From NCBI GenBank assembly GCA_024682075.1, contig JAIKZQ010000044.1, positions 124,001 through 188,000 of the forward strand: a stretch of 64,000 bases of DNA, read 5' to 3'. The translations under genes and the position numbers were made by a program. Below the pieces are notes generated by a model. It made no database searches. It was not told the origin of the DNA and worked only from the letters and a program-made list of their open reading frames with translations. Positions 9,916-19,614 of the stretch are shown here, one piece after another. Every line of letters begins with the position of its first letter. Within the stretch, counting starts at the first letter, position 1. This DNA comes from Lachnospiraceae bacterium (GTDB lineage: Bacteria; Bacillota; Clostridia; Lachnospirales; Lachnospiraceae).

Positions 9916-9948
9916 GGTGAGCGAAAGGAACCGTCCCTTTTGTTCACC
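9916..9948. repeat. GGTGA..ACCGTCCC..TCACC short palindromic repeat
   Basis: ggtgagcgaaaggaaccgtcccttttgttcacc; related to 16999-17088, 60489-60556 and 62271-62301. Confidence 0.7.
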
Positions 9949-9952
9949 GTCT

Positions 9953-11134
9953 TCATTCCGGACCCTCGGGTTCGAACTTTTCGGTCATTTCAAGGATCTC
10001 CTGTGCATACATCGGATACGACTTGGCAATGTCGGTGATCTCATTCTTGGCAGATCTGGCAAGCTTATCGTTATAATCTATCTGTTCCCTGAGCGACTGC
10101 CTTCTGAGAATGTATCCGTGTCTGAGCTCGACCATTTCCCTCTTATCCAAAAGTGCGGGTATCTGATCGACCCATCTTGCGGGACTGGCGACGTGGTATC
10201 TGCCCAAAAGCCTGATCAGATCCTCCCTGGCCATCACCGCGCCTGCGGAATTCTCGTTGAACTGTCTCCTGTCCTCAGCCTCCTGGGTGTACATGCTCCA
10301 GAGCTGCTCAAGTTCCTTGCCGTTCTTGCATTCGAATTTGATATACAGATAGGACAAAAGATTACGATTGTTCACATATCTGATCTTGACGGTGTTCTGA
10401 AGCTGGATCAGTTTGCCCATGCTCCCGGATGTCTTGTCCAGTTCATGCTCCGCATCGATGTACTTGACACATACCACGGTAAGTGCGATCGCAACGCAGG
10501 CAATGCAGAGGAAATATCCGATATAAACATTCATTCCGAAAGCAAACTGCATCACGGCAAGTATCAGCATAAGGGCCGCAGCCGCAACGGTGAAGATGAT
10601 CGCCATTCCGCGCATGTTATCCTGCGTCTCGAACAGCTCGTTTCTTCTGAAAGCAAGTGCCTTCCTCTCGCCGTCAAGCCTCTTTAAGTCCTTCTTGATC
10701 AGAACGGCCATCCGCTCGTTTTCCTTGATGGATTCAAGGCCCGAGGGAATATCCTTCTCCCTTCTTCTCAGCGATGCAAACTGTTCGTCGGTCAGAGCCG
10801 ATTTCCTTGAACGGAATTTTTCTATGTCACTCTCATATTCGACAAGCTTCTTCGCAAGGACATTCACCTCTGTTCTCTGCTTTGCAGGAAGAGCCTCTAT
10901 CTCTTCCATGTCTCTCAGATATGAAGTAACCTTGTCATATTCACCCTTAAGAAGATCTATCTCACGGCTGCCTTCAGCCATCTGTTCGAGGCATTCGGCA
11001 ATGTACCTGGTTCTCTGGGTCTGATCGTGAAAATCTATCCCTTCGCGGTCGTAAACCACTTCCTCGTTTTCAGGCTCTTCGAAGGTGAGTTTTTTTCTTG
11101 ATGCGATTTTGAAAAGTTTGGAAAGAAAACCCAT
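9953..11134 (-). CDS. coiled-coil membrane protein of unknown function
   Basis: 393 aa, long N-terminal coiled coil, two central TM segments (MAIIFTVAAAALMLILAVMQFAFGMNVYIGYFLCIACVAIALTVV); start abuts upstream gene. Confidence 0.85.
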   Translation of the reverse strand: MGFLSKLFKIASRKKLTFEEPENEEVVYDREGIDFHDQTQRTRYIAECLEQMAEGSREIDLLKGEYDKVTSYLRDMEEIEALPAKQRTEVNVLAKKLVEYESDIEKFRSRKSALTDEQFASLRRREKDIPSGLESIKENERMAVLIKKDLKRLDGERKALAFRRNELFETQDNMRGMAIIFTVAAAALMLILAVMQFAFGMNVYIGYFLCIACVAIALTVVCVKYIDAEHELDKTSGSMGKLIQLQNTVKIRYVNNRNLLSYLYIKFECKNGKELEQLWSMYTQEAEDRRQFNENSAGAVMAREDLIRLLGRYHVASPARWVDQIPALLDKREMVELRHGYILRRQSLREQIDYNDKLARSAKNEITDIAKSYPMYAQEILEMTEKFEPEGPE

Positions 11135-11995
11135 TTAGTTCACCGGCATCTGATTTCTGTATTTTTCCTTGAGAGCCTCAAGGATATGTTCGTTGTCCGA
11201 CGACACATCGGAGCCTTCAAACTGCTGCCTGGTCGTCTTCATGATCTGATGAGTGATCCCTTCTCCGGTAGCGTCATACTCTTTCTTGAGAGCATCCATT
11301 TCGCTCTCGAGAGAAATGGAATCCGGTCCGAGCTCAGGATGATCGGCAACATACTTGATGAACTCCGTGCCTGTCATTGAAAGCCGCAGCGCCGCAACAT
11401 AACTGTGACGATGTTCGTAAGTCTCTTCATAACTGTATGCCTTTTTAAAGGAAGCCGCAGCAAGTCTGTATTTCATCATCCCGGCATAAGAGCATCCCAG
11501 GTTGTGATATACATTTCCGAGCAGAGTTGCCATGGCGGGAGACTCCTCGCTTTCGGATTCTTTCCACTTATCTATCATGTTCCTGTAGGCATGGATCGCT
11601 GCTTCGTAATTGCCGTTCTCCGCAAGCGTGTCGGCCTGCTTCTTCTGGCGTTCCATGGTGGACATGCCGGCTCCCATGGTAAGCATCTTGCAGACCTCGA
11701 AAATAGTGGGCCTGTCAAAAAGCCCGGTATACTCCATGATATATCTGCAAAAAGCTCCCAGATTCGGCTTGTCGTTCATCATTCCCATGAGTGCATCGGC
11801 AAGTTCCCTCAGTCCAAGATCCCTGTAGATCCATTCGGTCAGGCCCTTGTTCATGATCTGCTCATCAATGAGAACGGCGTTTTCCTTAAATGCAACGCAA
11901 AGCTCCTCTATGCAATACACGCGGACTTCTATGCCCGGTATAACATAGGGAACCTGAGAATATATTCCTATTGCAAGTGAAATCCTTGAAGCCAT
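11135..11995 (-). CDS. TPR-like protein of unknown function
   Basis: ADTLAENGNYEAAIHAYRNMIDKW...LGNVYHNLGCSYAGMMKYRLAAASFKKAYSYEE reads as tetratricopeptide repeats. Confidence 0.85.
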   Translation of the reverse strand: MASRISLAIGIYSQVPYVIPGIEVRVYCIEELCVAFKENAVLIDEQIMNKGLTEWIYRDLGLRELADALMGMMNDKPNLGAFCRYIMEYTGLFDRPTIFEVCKMLTMGAGMSTMERQKKQADTLAENGNYEAAIHAYRNMIDKWKESESEESPAMATLLGNVYHNLGCSYAGMMKYRLAAASFKKAYSYEETYEHRHSYVAALRLSMTGTEFIKYVADHPELGPDSISLESEMDALKKEYDATGEGITHQIMKTTRQQFEGSDVSSDNEHILEALKEKYRNQMPVN

Positions 11996-13299
11996 TACGG
12001 AAGGGTTATCTCCTCTGTAACATGTAATTCCCTGGTCTTGGTAAACACTCCGAGTCCCATGTCATCTATCGTCACGACAAGAGTCTTTAAGTCCGACATC
12101 GATGCGCTGAGCTTCATCCTCGTAAGTTCTCCGGTGTATTCATCCAATGTAATGATCACATCGGAATTTCCTCCGCCGGTTATCGAAGACACGCTGAGTG
12201 TTATGTCATTTCCGCCGGATATATAGAACTCAACGCAAGCCTCGGCTTCATACCAGCAAGTGCCTGCATCGAGAAGCGCATAATAAACTTCGCTCCCCTG
12301 ACTCAGAAGCCTTATTCCTATATTGCTGGTCAGCTTGTCATCGCCGAGGAAAATAAAAGAAGGCTGCACCGCTTCGGCATTCTTTTTCTTTTTTCCGCCG
12401 GGATCGGTCACTTCAGTCTTCTCAAGAAGCGCAAGCACAGCACCTTTCGAGAAAAGATTGGTTCCTCCGAAGACCTTGCCCTTTCCGCACATATACTTGA
12501 GCGAATTGGATAATGATTCCTCGGTGAACTCTTCTCCGACGAGATAATAAGAAAAATCCTGACCGAAAGAGGAAACGCCCTGAACAGCCTTAAGAAGCGT
12601 GCTGTCAAGATCATCGGGCAGCGTTCCGCGGTCTCGGGGAAGTTCAAAATAGGATGTCTCGGCGTGAACAACCTGCGGAACGGTATGCCTGTTCACGGGA
12701 AGCTTGGTCATGCACAGTTTTCTGTCATCCACGGTAAACAGCACCGGGCCGGCGTGTATCCTGTCTTCTCCCTCACTGACAACGTAATGATAAAAGCTCT
12801 CGGAATGAGACATGAAATAGATCCTGTCAGTCTTGATGTGCAGGCTCTTCAGGGACTCCCTGATAAGCTCCATCGCAGGGATCGTGACCTCCGGAAGAGT
12901 GAACATCACCGCTTCCATCCTGTCGAACGAACCCACGCTCTGAAGAAGCCCGAATGCTCTCTTGAGATAGAGAGTGAACAGGCTCTCCGCACCGTACACA
13001 AGTCCGTCTATATGGGTATCTTCTCCCCAGAGTGCCTTGGTGAAAAGATTGCACACCAGAATGCTCTCACCCGCATCAGCCGAGGCAAAGGCCTCTCTTC
13101 CGAAAAACCATTGTCCGGCGCCGTGTCTTTTAGAGAGTGCCATGGGGATGACATACTCCTCCGAACCCGAAACCAGTGATACGGTGCGGATGTCACCCTG
13201 ATCCGAACAATAACTGATGCCGCATGAGGTATCCGTGAGATCGAATCCAACAATATATCGTTTTCCGGAACCGCCAAAGCCACCCGGAAGTTTTAACAT
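11995..13299 (-). CDS. actin/Hsp70-fold-like protein of unknown function (DUF5716-like, from memory)
   Basis: N-terminal YIVGFDLTDTSCGISYC resembles a phosphate-1 motif; RIYFMSHSESFYHY; operon position. Confidence 0.75.
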   Translation of the reverse strand: MLKLPGGFGGSGKRYIVGFDLTDTSCGISYCSDQGDIRTVSLVSGSEEYVIPMALSKRHGAGQWFFGREAFASADAGESILVCNLFTKALWGEDTHIDGLVYGAESLFTLYLKRAFGLLQSVGSFDRMEAVMFTLPEVTIPAMELIRESLKSLHIKTDRIYFMSHSESFYHYVVSEGEDRIHAGPVLFTVDDRKLCMTKLPVNRHTVPQVVHAETSYFELPRDRGTLPDDLDSTLLKAVQGVSSFGQDFSYYLVGEEFTEESLSNSLKYMCGKGKVFGGTNLFSKGAVLALLEKTEVTDPGGKKKKNAEAVQPSFIFLGDDKLTSNIGIRLLSQGSEVYYALLDAGTCWYEAEACVEFYISGGNDITLSVSSITGGGNSDVIITLDEYTGELTRMKLSASMSDLKTLVVTIDDMGLGVFTKTRELHVTEEITLP

Positions 13300-13300
13300 C

Positions 13301-16300
13301 TCACTCCAGTCTGAACAGCTTCCTGTTCAAAAACTCCTTCTTATAGTATTCGTCGTACAATTTGTCAAATGTCTCATAATCCTGAAGAGTATTGCTGACA
13401 AGCATGTCGGAAATGAGTCCGAATCTCGACCCTTCGGCAGGACCCAGAACATCATTCTTGCGAAGCACGCCGCTGGTCCTGAGTTCCGAACCTGCGGAAG
13501 TCTCTTCGGTGATGTAATACTGAACGCATTCTCCGAAAAAGAGAACGAATTCCTTGAAACACACACCGCCGCACACGTTGCGCATGCGCTCTTCCTTATA
13601 GCCCGCATCTTCATCCTGATCGCCGGCAAAGGTGTAATGGATGACCGCACTGCCGCCTTCCGTGGCCCTGTAATCGATGACGGTCCTGTCGCTCATCACG
13701 TCCATTACTTCAAGCAGTTCTGTCCTCAGCTCTCCTTCGGGGAACGATTCCTCGGAGAGGAAGCTCTGGAACATACCCAGGTGGATCCTTTCCTTCATCA
13801 TTGCCGAAAGAAGTGCGATGATCCTGACTCTTATCTCATCAGTAATCTCCTTGGGACTCTCGGAATAATACTTCAGATATGCGAGTCCGGCCTCCTTGGG
13901 AAGTGAGAAATCCGCCTGCTCAAGCTTATCGAGTTCTGCAAATACACTTGGAGATATCAGCTTTTCATGCACAAAATAGTCATAGCACGACTGAAGCAGG
14001 AATGCCTTCACAACATCCGGGTCGGGCTCCTGGGTCAGATAATCTTCAAATATCTCGTTACGCTCACCCACAAACGCACCACTGTAGAGCATCTGAATGA
14101 GCATGCGCTCTTCGATGAGTCTTCTGTCAACGCCGTATCCGCCGGACATCTTCCATATGTTTCTCAGATCCTTGCACTGTCCCCGGTAATACGATGACAG
14201 ATACTTCAGAATAATGCCGTCCTTCTTGCCAAGGCTGATGCAGTATATCGCGGATGCCGTAAGATAGGGATCCTCACTTTGCACATCAAGAAGCTGTCTG
14301 TCAAGGAATGTCTGCATATATCTGGGATCGGCAAAATACGGTCCGCAGCTCTTGATCAGGTCATAGATGGGACCGTAATCTCCGGTCTGGAGCATCAGTC
14401 TCATGATCTCGCATCTGCTTTCAGGAGTCATCAGCACGGGCTCTATCTTCTTAAGTCCGTTGACTAAAGATACCCTGTCACTGTTCTGTGCAAAATAATC
14501 CAGAAGTTTAAGGAGATAGCTGTCGGCCGTATGTCTCTCAAGCTGGCTTGATGCCGACAGGTTCTGGTATCTCAGTATGTTGCCGGGGTCCACCTTATCC
14601 TCACCTTTTATCGAGGAAAGGATATTGATGTTGAATCTGTCATTATCATATACGCAGTCCGCTACAGCCTTCATAAACTTGCCGGAAAGCATCAGTTTTT
14701 CCAGCGTGTACTCGCAGCTCTTTATGTATCTGTTACCCGATGCGTCCTCAAGTGCGATGATGTAATCGCTGCCATAGACGGATACCCAGCCGCCGCCTTC
14801 TCCGAGCTTGTACTCCCAGGGATGCTTGAATCCCTTTTGATATACATATGCCTTAACATACTTGGGATCCGAGATCTGAAGCCATACGGAAAAGAGCATG
14901 TCTGCAAATATCCTGGCATTGTTCCTGTCAAGTGAAGCGGGGCTGACCACCTCATAATACAGAGCTGCCAGATGTCTGGTTATTATTCCTTTTCCGATCT
15001 GATCCATGGCGAAGCTTTCCATCTTGGGAAGATATACATCAACCAGAGGACCGAGTTCCTTCCTGTGCCTGATAACATAATGGTACAGGCTTGCGGTATG
15101 AGAAGGATCCAAAGTGTCGGACATTGAAAAATACTTGAGGACATTCATGGGGATGTCGTTGAAAGAATCCTCATCAAGGCTCATGACATAATTCTCGTAA
15201 AGGTTCGTGAGCTTGATGTCTTCAAGAGCCGCTCTCTTATACCAGAGTGCGGATTCCTTATCCCTTCTGAAGCTCCTTATAAGCTGTGAGCATATCTCTT
15301 CAAGCACGCGGTTATCCGGGCTGACGGAATACATCAGCTCAAGATTTCTGAGAAGAAGCGGAATGGATGTGCGGCTTCTTCCGGATATGTAGAGAAGGTT
15401 TTCCTTCACATCCTCACCGAGAACATTTTTCTTAAGTCCGAAGAGGATGGTCTGAAGAGTGTATCTGTCAGGCTCGGCGATGAGAGACACTTCATCCTTC
15501 AAGAGCATTGCACCCTCGGCATAGATGACAGGGCTGTTGCAGCCTTCATCGCAGATGTGCTTCATCGCATCCCACATTGCGGACACATCGCCGTTTTCTT
15601 CGTAGCGGACTTTGGCATAGAGCCACCTGACTCTCCAGTCGTCCCTGAAGCGCTTTGCCATTTCCTCAAGATGCTTCCTTGATCTCTTGGAAGCTCTCTC
15701 GTCTCCCGTCCTGATGCGCAGATAATCAAGGTATGCGGCATCAAGCACATAGGACCTGGAATTAAGTGCTCTTGCACCTTCGTTCTTTTCAAGCAGTTCC
15801 GATGCATAACCGCATGTCCACTCGGCCTCGCTGTCCCTGCCCTGGATAAGAAGCAGATGAGCCTGCATCAGCTTCGCGGTGATGTCATATTCATCAAGCG
15901 TGAGCATCTGTTCAACAAGTCTGTTCTGCTCGGCGATGAATGCGCTTCCTCCGCCCTCGCCCAGCATGTTCCTGATGTAACAGTCGGTAACCTTGACAAA
16001 GAGCGCCTTTCTCGATCGCTCCGATCCTGCGTTCTGAGGCTTTCCTCCGACGCTTAATGACACGGGTATCTCGAGCTCGGTATATGTATTGAAAAGTATG
16101 ATCTTGCCGGGATGGAGTCCGGGTGCACATCCTGAAGGATCCACAAAAAGCTTGAGCGGACATATGTTGCCGGAGAAGTCATTTTCATTAAGAGTCTTCG
16201 TCTCGGTAAAAAGGAACTCTCCCTCACACCTGATGTTCAGATGAGTGTATCCCCATCCGTCCCTGGATATCTCAATGCCTACTTCCTTAAGTCCGCCGCT

Positions 16301-16927
16301 TCTTTCCCTTGAAGTAATGTTTATATTGATCTCGCTGTTTCTGAAAGAATAGAACACCTTGTTTTTCTTGCCGGCAAAAATAAGGAATTCTTCAACTCCC
16401 ATCTCATTTCCGCGCTGTGCGGAAAGTGCCTTGTACGCAAGCTTGGTCGGTGTGTCGGCATCTGCTATGACATACGGAAAATTTTTGGAATAAAAGAGGT
16501 TGACTGCTTCCTTCCAGTCGGCTCTTGCAAGATTGGTGAAATGAAACAGATTCTTGATGGGGCCGATCGATGATTCGGGCACAGGTCTGACTATGTTGAC
16601 GATGAACGGTATGTAATACTCGCCCATGCTGGAAATGACGGAAAAGACGCCTTTTACGGCATCGCCTTCGCTGCAGTAATCCTTTTCAAGCCTGTATGTG
16701 ATCTCGGAATCGGAACCTGTGATGGTGTCGTTTATCAGTACCATCCTGAGATCGGATGATATTACTTTTCCCTCGGGAACAATGTCTGATGATGAATAAA
16801 TGTGAAAAGAACCCTCATATTCCTCCCCCGCCGGAACATCGAGCTCGATCCTGGAACAGGAGAAATCAAGAGTAAGATCTTCAGATGTGTAATTGCCCTG
16901 TAATATTCTCGAAAGAACCCGGCGCAT
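13301..16927 (-). CDS. large 1208-aa protein with N-terminal Ig-like and helical-repeat regions (DUF5717-like, from memory)
   Basis: Continuous 1208-aa ORF; beta-rich N-terminus then helical repeats; start of next gene 1 bp after its stop. Confidence 0.85.
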   Translation of the reverse strand: MRRVLSRILQGNYTSEDLTLDFSCSRIELDVPAGEEYEGSFHIYSSSDIVPEGKVISSDLRMVLINDTITGSDSEITYRLEKDYCSEGDAVKGVFSVISSMGEYYIPFIVNIVRPVPESSIGPIKNLFHFTNLARADWKEAVNLFYSKNFPYVIADADTPTKLAYKALSAQRGNEMGVEEFLIFAGKKNKVFYSFRNSEININITSRERSGGLKEVGIEISRDGWGYTHLNIRCEGEFLFTETKTLNENDFSGNICPLKLFVDPSGCAPGLHPGKIILFNTYTELEIPVSLSVGGKPQNAGSERSRKALFVKVTDCYIRNMLGEGGGSAFIAEQNRLVEQMLTLDEYDITAKLMQAHLLLIQGRDSEAEWTCGYASELLEKNEGARALNSRSYVLDAAYLDYLRIRTGDERASKRSRKHLEEMAKRFRDDWRVRWLYAKVRYEENGDVSAMWDAMKHICDEGCNSPVIYAEGAMLLKDEVSLIAEPDRYTLQTILFGLKKNVLGEDVKENLLYISGRSRTSIPLLLRNLELMYSVSPDNRVLEEICSQLIRSFRRDKESALWYKRAALEDIKLTNLYENYVMSLDEDSFNDIPMNVLKYFSMSDTLDPSHTASLYHYVIRHRKELGPLVDVYLPKMESFAMDQIGKGIITRHLAALYYEVVSPASLDRNNARIFADMLFSVWLQISDPKYVKAYVYQKGFKHPWEYKLGEGGGWVSVYGSDYIIALEDASGNRYIKSCEYTLEKLMLSGKFMKAVADCVYDNDRFNINILSSIKGEDKVDPGNILRYQNLSASSQLERHTADSYLLKLLDYFAQNSDRVSLVNGLKKIEPVLMTPESRCEIMRLMLQTGDYGPIYDLIKSCGPYFADPRYMQTFLDRQLLDVQSEDPYLTASAIYCISLGKKDGIILKYLSSYYRGQCKDLRNIWKMSGGYGVDRRLIEERMLIQMLYSGAFVGERNEIFEDYLTQEPDPDVVKAFLLQSCYDYFVHEKLISPSVFAELDKLEQADFSLPKEAGLAYLKYYSESPKEITDEIRVRIIALLSAMMKERIHLGMFQSFLSEESFPEGELRTELLEVMDVMSDRTVIDYRATEGGSAVIHYTFAGDQDEDAGYKEERMRNVCGGVCFKEFVLFFGECVQYYITEETSAGSELRTSGVLRKNDVLGPAEGSRFGLISDMLVSNTLQDYETFDKLYDEYYKKEFLNRKLFRLE

Positions 16928-16998
16928 TTACCTGTATCCCCACCTTCACAAAGATAGGAATATTATAGCAAAAAACCGAGTCTTAGTAAACGAAAACA

Positions 16999-17088
16999 GG
17001 TGAACAAAGGGACGGTTCCTCCGTTCACCCGGCGCAGAAACGCCGAAAGTCAAACGAAAGAACCGTCCCCGGTTGTCACGCCCGTTTT
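16999..17088. repeat. GGGACGGTTC palindromic repeat, long form
   Basis: gtgaacaaagggacggttc ... gaaccgtccccggttgtcac inverted repeat with inner ggcg/cgcc hairpin. Confidence 0.75.
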
Positions 17089-17118
17089 CACATATACGAG
17101 CGATGCAAAAACTGCTGT

Positions 17119-19215
17119 TTATTTCTCACCTGCGATGAGCATCAGTATGTCGTTGCTTCTGGTGATGAATGCAGCCATGTCATCTGCGGAAAGAGGAGCC
17201 TGCTGGATCTTGGCAAGATCATAGAGCTGTTCGCAGATCATCCTGGTATTTTCACCGTCCTCATGTTCCGTCACATATTTCACGAGAGGATGACCGGCAT
17301 TCAGGATCAGGGTCTCTCCTTCGCTTCCAAAGTCACCCATGTCCATTCCTCTTGCGGAGTACATCTTCATCATATCCTGCATCCTGCGGGTTTCCTCGGA
17401 AAGGGTGAGCATCGAAGCAACTTTCTTGTTCTTGAGCTTCTCGACCTTGATGGTGATCTTATCCTTCTTCAGCACCTTCTTCATGATGCCTTCGATCTTG
17501 GTCGTAAGCTCGCCAAGCTCCTCTTCAGCCTTCTTGGAAGTCTTGGTCTTCATGGCATCAGTGACATCTGCATCGATCCTCTTGAAGCTGATGCCTTCGT
17601 TCTTGCTTTCGAGCTGCTGGATGAAAGGCATGTCGATGTTATGGGTCAGAATCACCGCATCCATCTTGGCAGCCTTGAACATCGAGATGTACTGGCTCTG
17701 CTGCTGAGGATCGGTAACGTAATAGATAGTCTTTTCTTTCTTCTCTTCGGCATTTTCGGAATCATCTGCCTCTGAGGTTTCGGCCGATCCGGCATCTTCT
17801 GCCTTGGTCTCCGCGGTCTCCCCAGTCTTCTCCTCGCCCTCTTCGGACTCGTCATCAACAGGCTTGGTCTCAAGGCACTCGGGAAGCGTCAGATACTTTC
17901 CGTCGATATTCTTGAAAAGGATGTAATCATTCATCTTGGTGCAGAATTTATCATCCTTCAGGCATCCGAACTTGATGAAAGGAGCTATGTCGTCCCAGTA
18001 CTTTTCGTACTCTTCCTTCTCGGTCTTGCACATTCCCGACAGTTTCTCGGCAACCTTCTTGGAGATGTACTCGGAGATCTTGTTTACGAAGCCGTCATTC
18101 TGAAGTGCACTTCTCGAGACATTCAGAGGAAGATCCGGACAGTCGATCACGCCCTTTAAGAGCATGAGAAATTCAGGGATGACTTCCTTGATATTGTCGG
18201 CAATGAATACCTGATTGTTGTAAAGCTTGATGGTTCCCTCAAGAGAATCGTATTCCATGTTGATCTTGGGGAAATAAAGGATTCCCTTCATGTTAAAGGG
18301 ATAATCCATATTCATGTGTATCCAGAAAAGAGGCTCCTTATAGTCCTGGAATACCTTACGGTAGAACTCAAGATAATCCTCCTTCTTACACTCGGAAGGA
18401 TTCCTGGTCCAGAGAGGATTGGGATCATTGATGAGTTCGGGACGCTTTTTGATCTTGAGACGTTCCTTGCCCTTGACCTCTTCAGTGCCATCTTCCTTCT
18501 TTTCAACGGTGGGATGGATCTCTTCAACTACAACGTCATCGTCTCTCTTATCCTCAAGGTCGATGGTCTCTGTGGAATCATCGTCCTTCTTGGTCATGTA
18601 GATCTCGGTGGGCATGAAGCCGCAGTACTTCTTGAGCACTTCTCTTGCCTTATACTCATTGCAGAATTCAAGGCAGTCCTCGTTAACGAAAAGAGTGATC
18701 GTGGTTCCGACTTCGGTCCTGTCTCCGTCCGCGATGCTGTATGAAGTGCTTCCGTCGCACTCCCAGTGAACAGCGGTCGCACCGTCCTTGTATGAAAGGG
18801 TATCGATGTGTACCTCATCCGCGATCATGAATGCGGAATAGAATCCGAGTCCGAAATGACCGATGATCTGGTCGGAGTTACTCTTATCCTTGTACTTTTC
18901 AATGAAATCGGTAGCTCCCGAAAAAGCTATCTTGGTAATATATTCCTCAACCTCGTCAGCCGTCATGCCGAGACCGTTATCAGTGATGGAGATGGTCTTT
19001 TCCCCGGGATCAAGACATACGTCGATCCTTCCCTTGTAGCCCTCGGGAAGCTCATATTCTCCCATCATGTCCAGCTTCTTAAGCTTGGTGACCGCATCAC
19101 ATCCGTTTGAGACCAGCTCACGGTAGAAGATATCGTGATCCGAATACATCCATTTCTTGATTATCGGGAATATGTTTTCGCTGTCTATCGAAAGATTTCC
19201 CATTTTTTCGTTCAT
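17119..19215 (-). CDS. htpG: molecular chaperone HtpG (Hsp90) with two charged linkers
   Basis: MYSDHDIFYRELVSNGCDAVTKL, DNGLGMTADEV, GHFGLGFYSAFMIAD; start chosen after AAGGAGG rather than the upstream ORF start at 19260. Confidence 0.96.
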   Translation of the reverse strand: MNEKMGNLSIDSENIFPIIKKWMYSDHDIFYRELVSNGCDAVTKLKKLDMMGEYELPEGYKGRIDVCLDPGEKTISITDNGLGMTADEVEEYITKIAFSGATDFIEKYKDKSNSDQIIGHFGLGFYSAFMIADEVHIDTLSYKDGATAVHWECDGSTSYSIADGDRTEVGTTITLFVNEDCLEFCNEYKAREVLKKYCGFMPTEIYMTKKDDDSTETIDLEDKRDDDVVVEEIHPTVEKKEDGTEEVKGKERLKIKKRPELINDPNPLWTRNPSECKKEDYLEFYRKVFQDYKEPLFWIHMNMDYPFNMKGILYFPKINMEYDSLEGTIKLYNNQVFIADNIKEVIPEFLMLLKGVIDCPDLPLNVSRSALQNDGFVNKISEYISKKVAEKLSGMCKTEKEEYEKYWDDIAPFIKFGCLKDDKFCTKMNDYILFKNIDGKYLTLPECLETKPVDDESEEGEEKTGETAETKAEDAGSAETSEADDSENAEEKKEKTIYYVTDPQQQSQYISMFKAAKMDAVILTHNIDMPFIQQLESKNEGISFKRIDADVTDAMKTKTSKKAEEELGELTTKIEGIMKKVLKKDKITIKVEKLKNKKVASMLTLSEETRRMQDMMKMYSARGMDMGDFGSEGETLILNAGHPLVKYVTEHEDGENTRMICEQLYDLAKIQQAPLSADDMAAFITRSNDILMLIAGEK

Positions 19216-19304
19216 AAGATTCGCCTCCTTAAACACAGCGTAAACCGCTGCATCATTCAAACAAAACCATCTTATGACCCTGCCCGTTCAAAGTCAACAA
19301 AAAA

Positions 19305-19331
19305 TTAGCACTCAGATCACACGAGTGCTAA
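19305..19331. promoter_or_regulatory. CIRCE operator (HrcA-binding site) upstream of htpG
   Basis: TTAGCACTC-N9-GAGTGCTAA, matches the CIRCE consensus exactly. Confidence 0.95.
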
Positions 19332-19393
19332 CAACTGCCTTCAAATCCTTATTTTTCCTGGTTTCTTTCAGTTCTTAAAGTTTTATAAATTCA

Positions 19394-19607
19394 AATCCGG
19401 GAGCAGCGGATTTGATCTGCGCAGCCCGCATTTGCAGGCGCTAAAAGTCCCCCGCATATAATCGGTTCCCGAAGGCATTGTTCGAGCAGTTCGCGCAACT
19501 TAGCGCGAACGTCGCGAGCCTACTGAGGGCGATTATGTCCATGCGGGGGACTTGTGCGACGAAAAGCAAATGCACCGGCAAGCAGATTAAACTGCCGCTC
19601 CCGGATT
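19394..19607. repeat. palindromic intergenic element, copy 2 (163-bp core 19420-19582 plus imperfect self-complementary arms)
   Basis: Core reverse-complementary to 5110-5272 with about 7-8 differences; arms aatccgggagcagcggatttgatctg / cagattaaactgccgctcccggatt. Confidence 0.93.
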
Positions 19608-19614
19608 GTGACTT

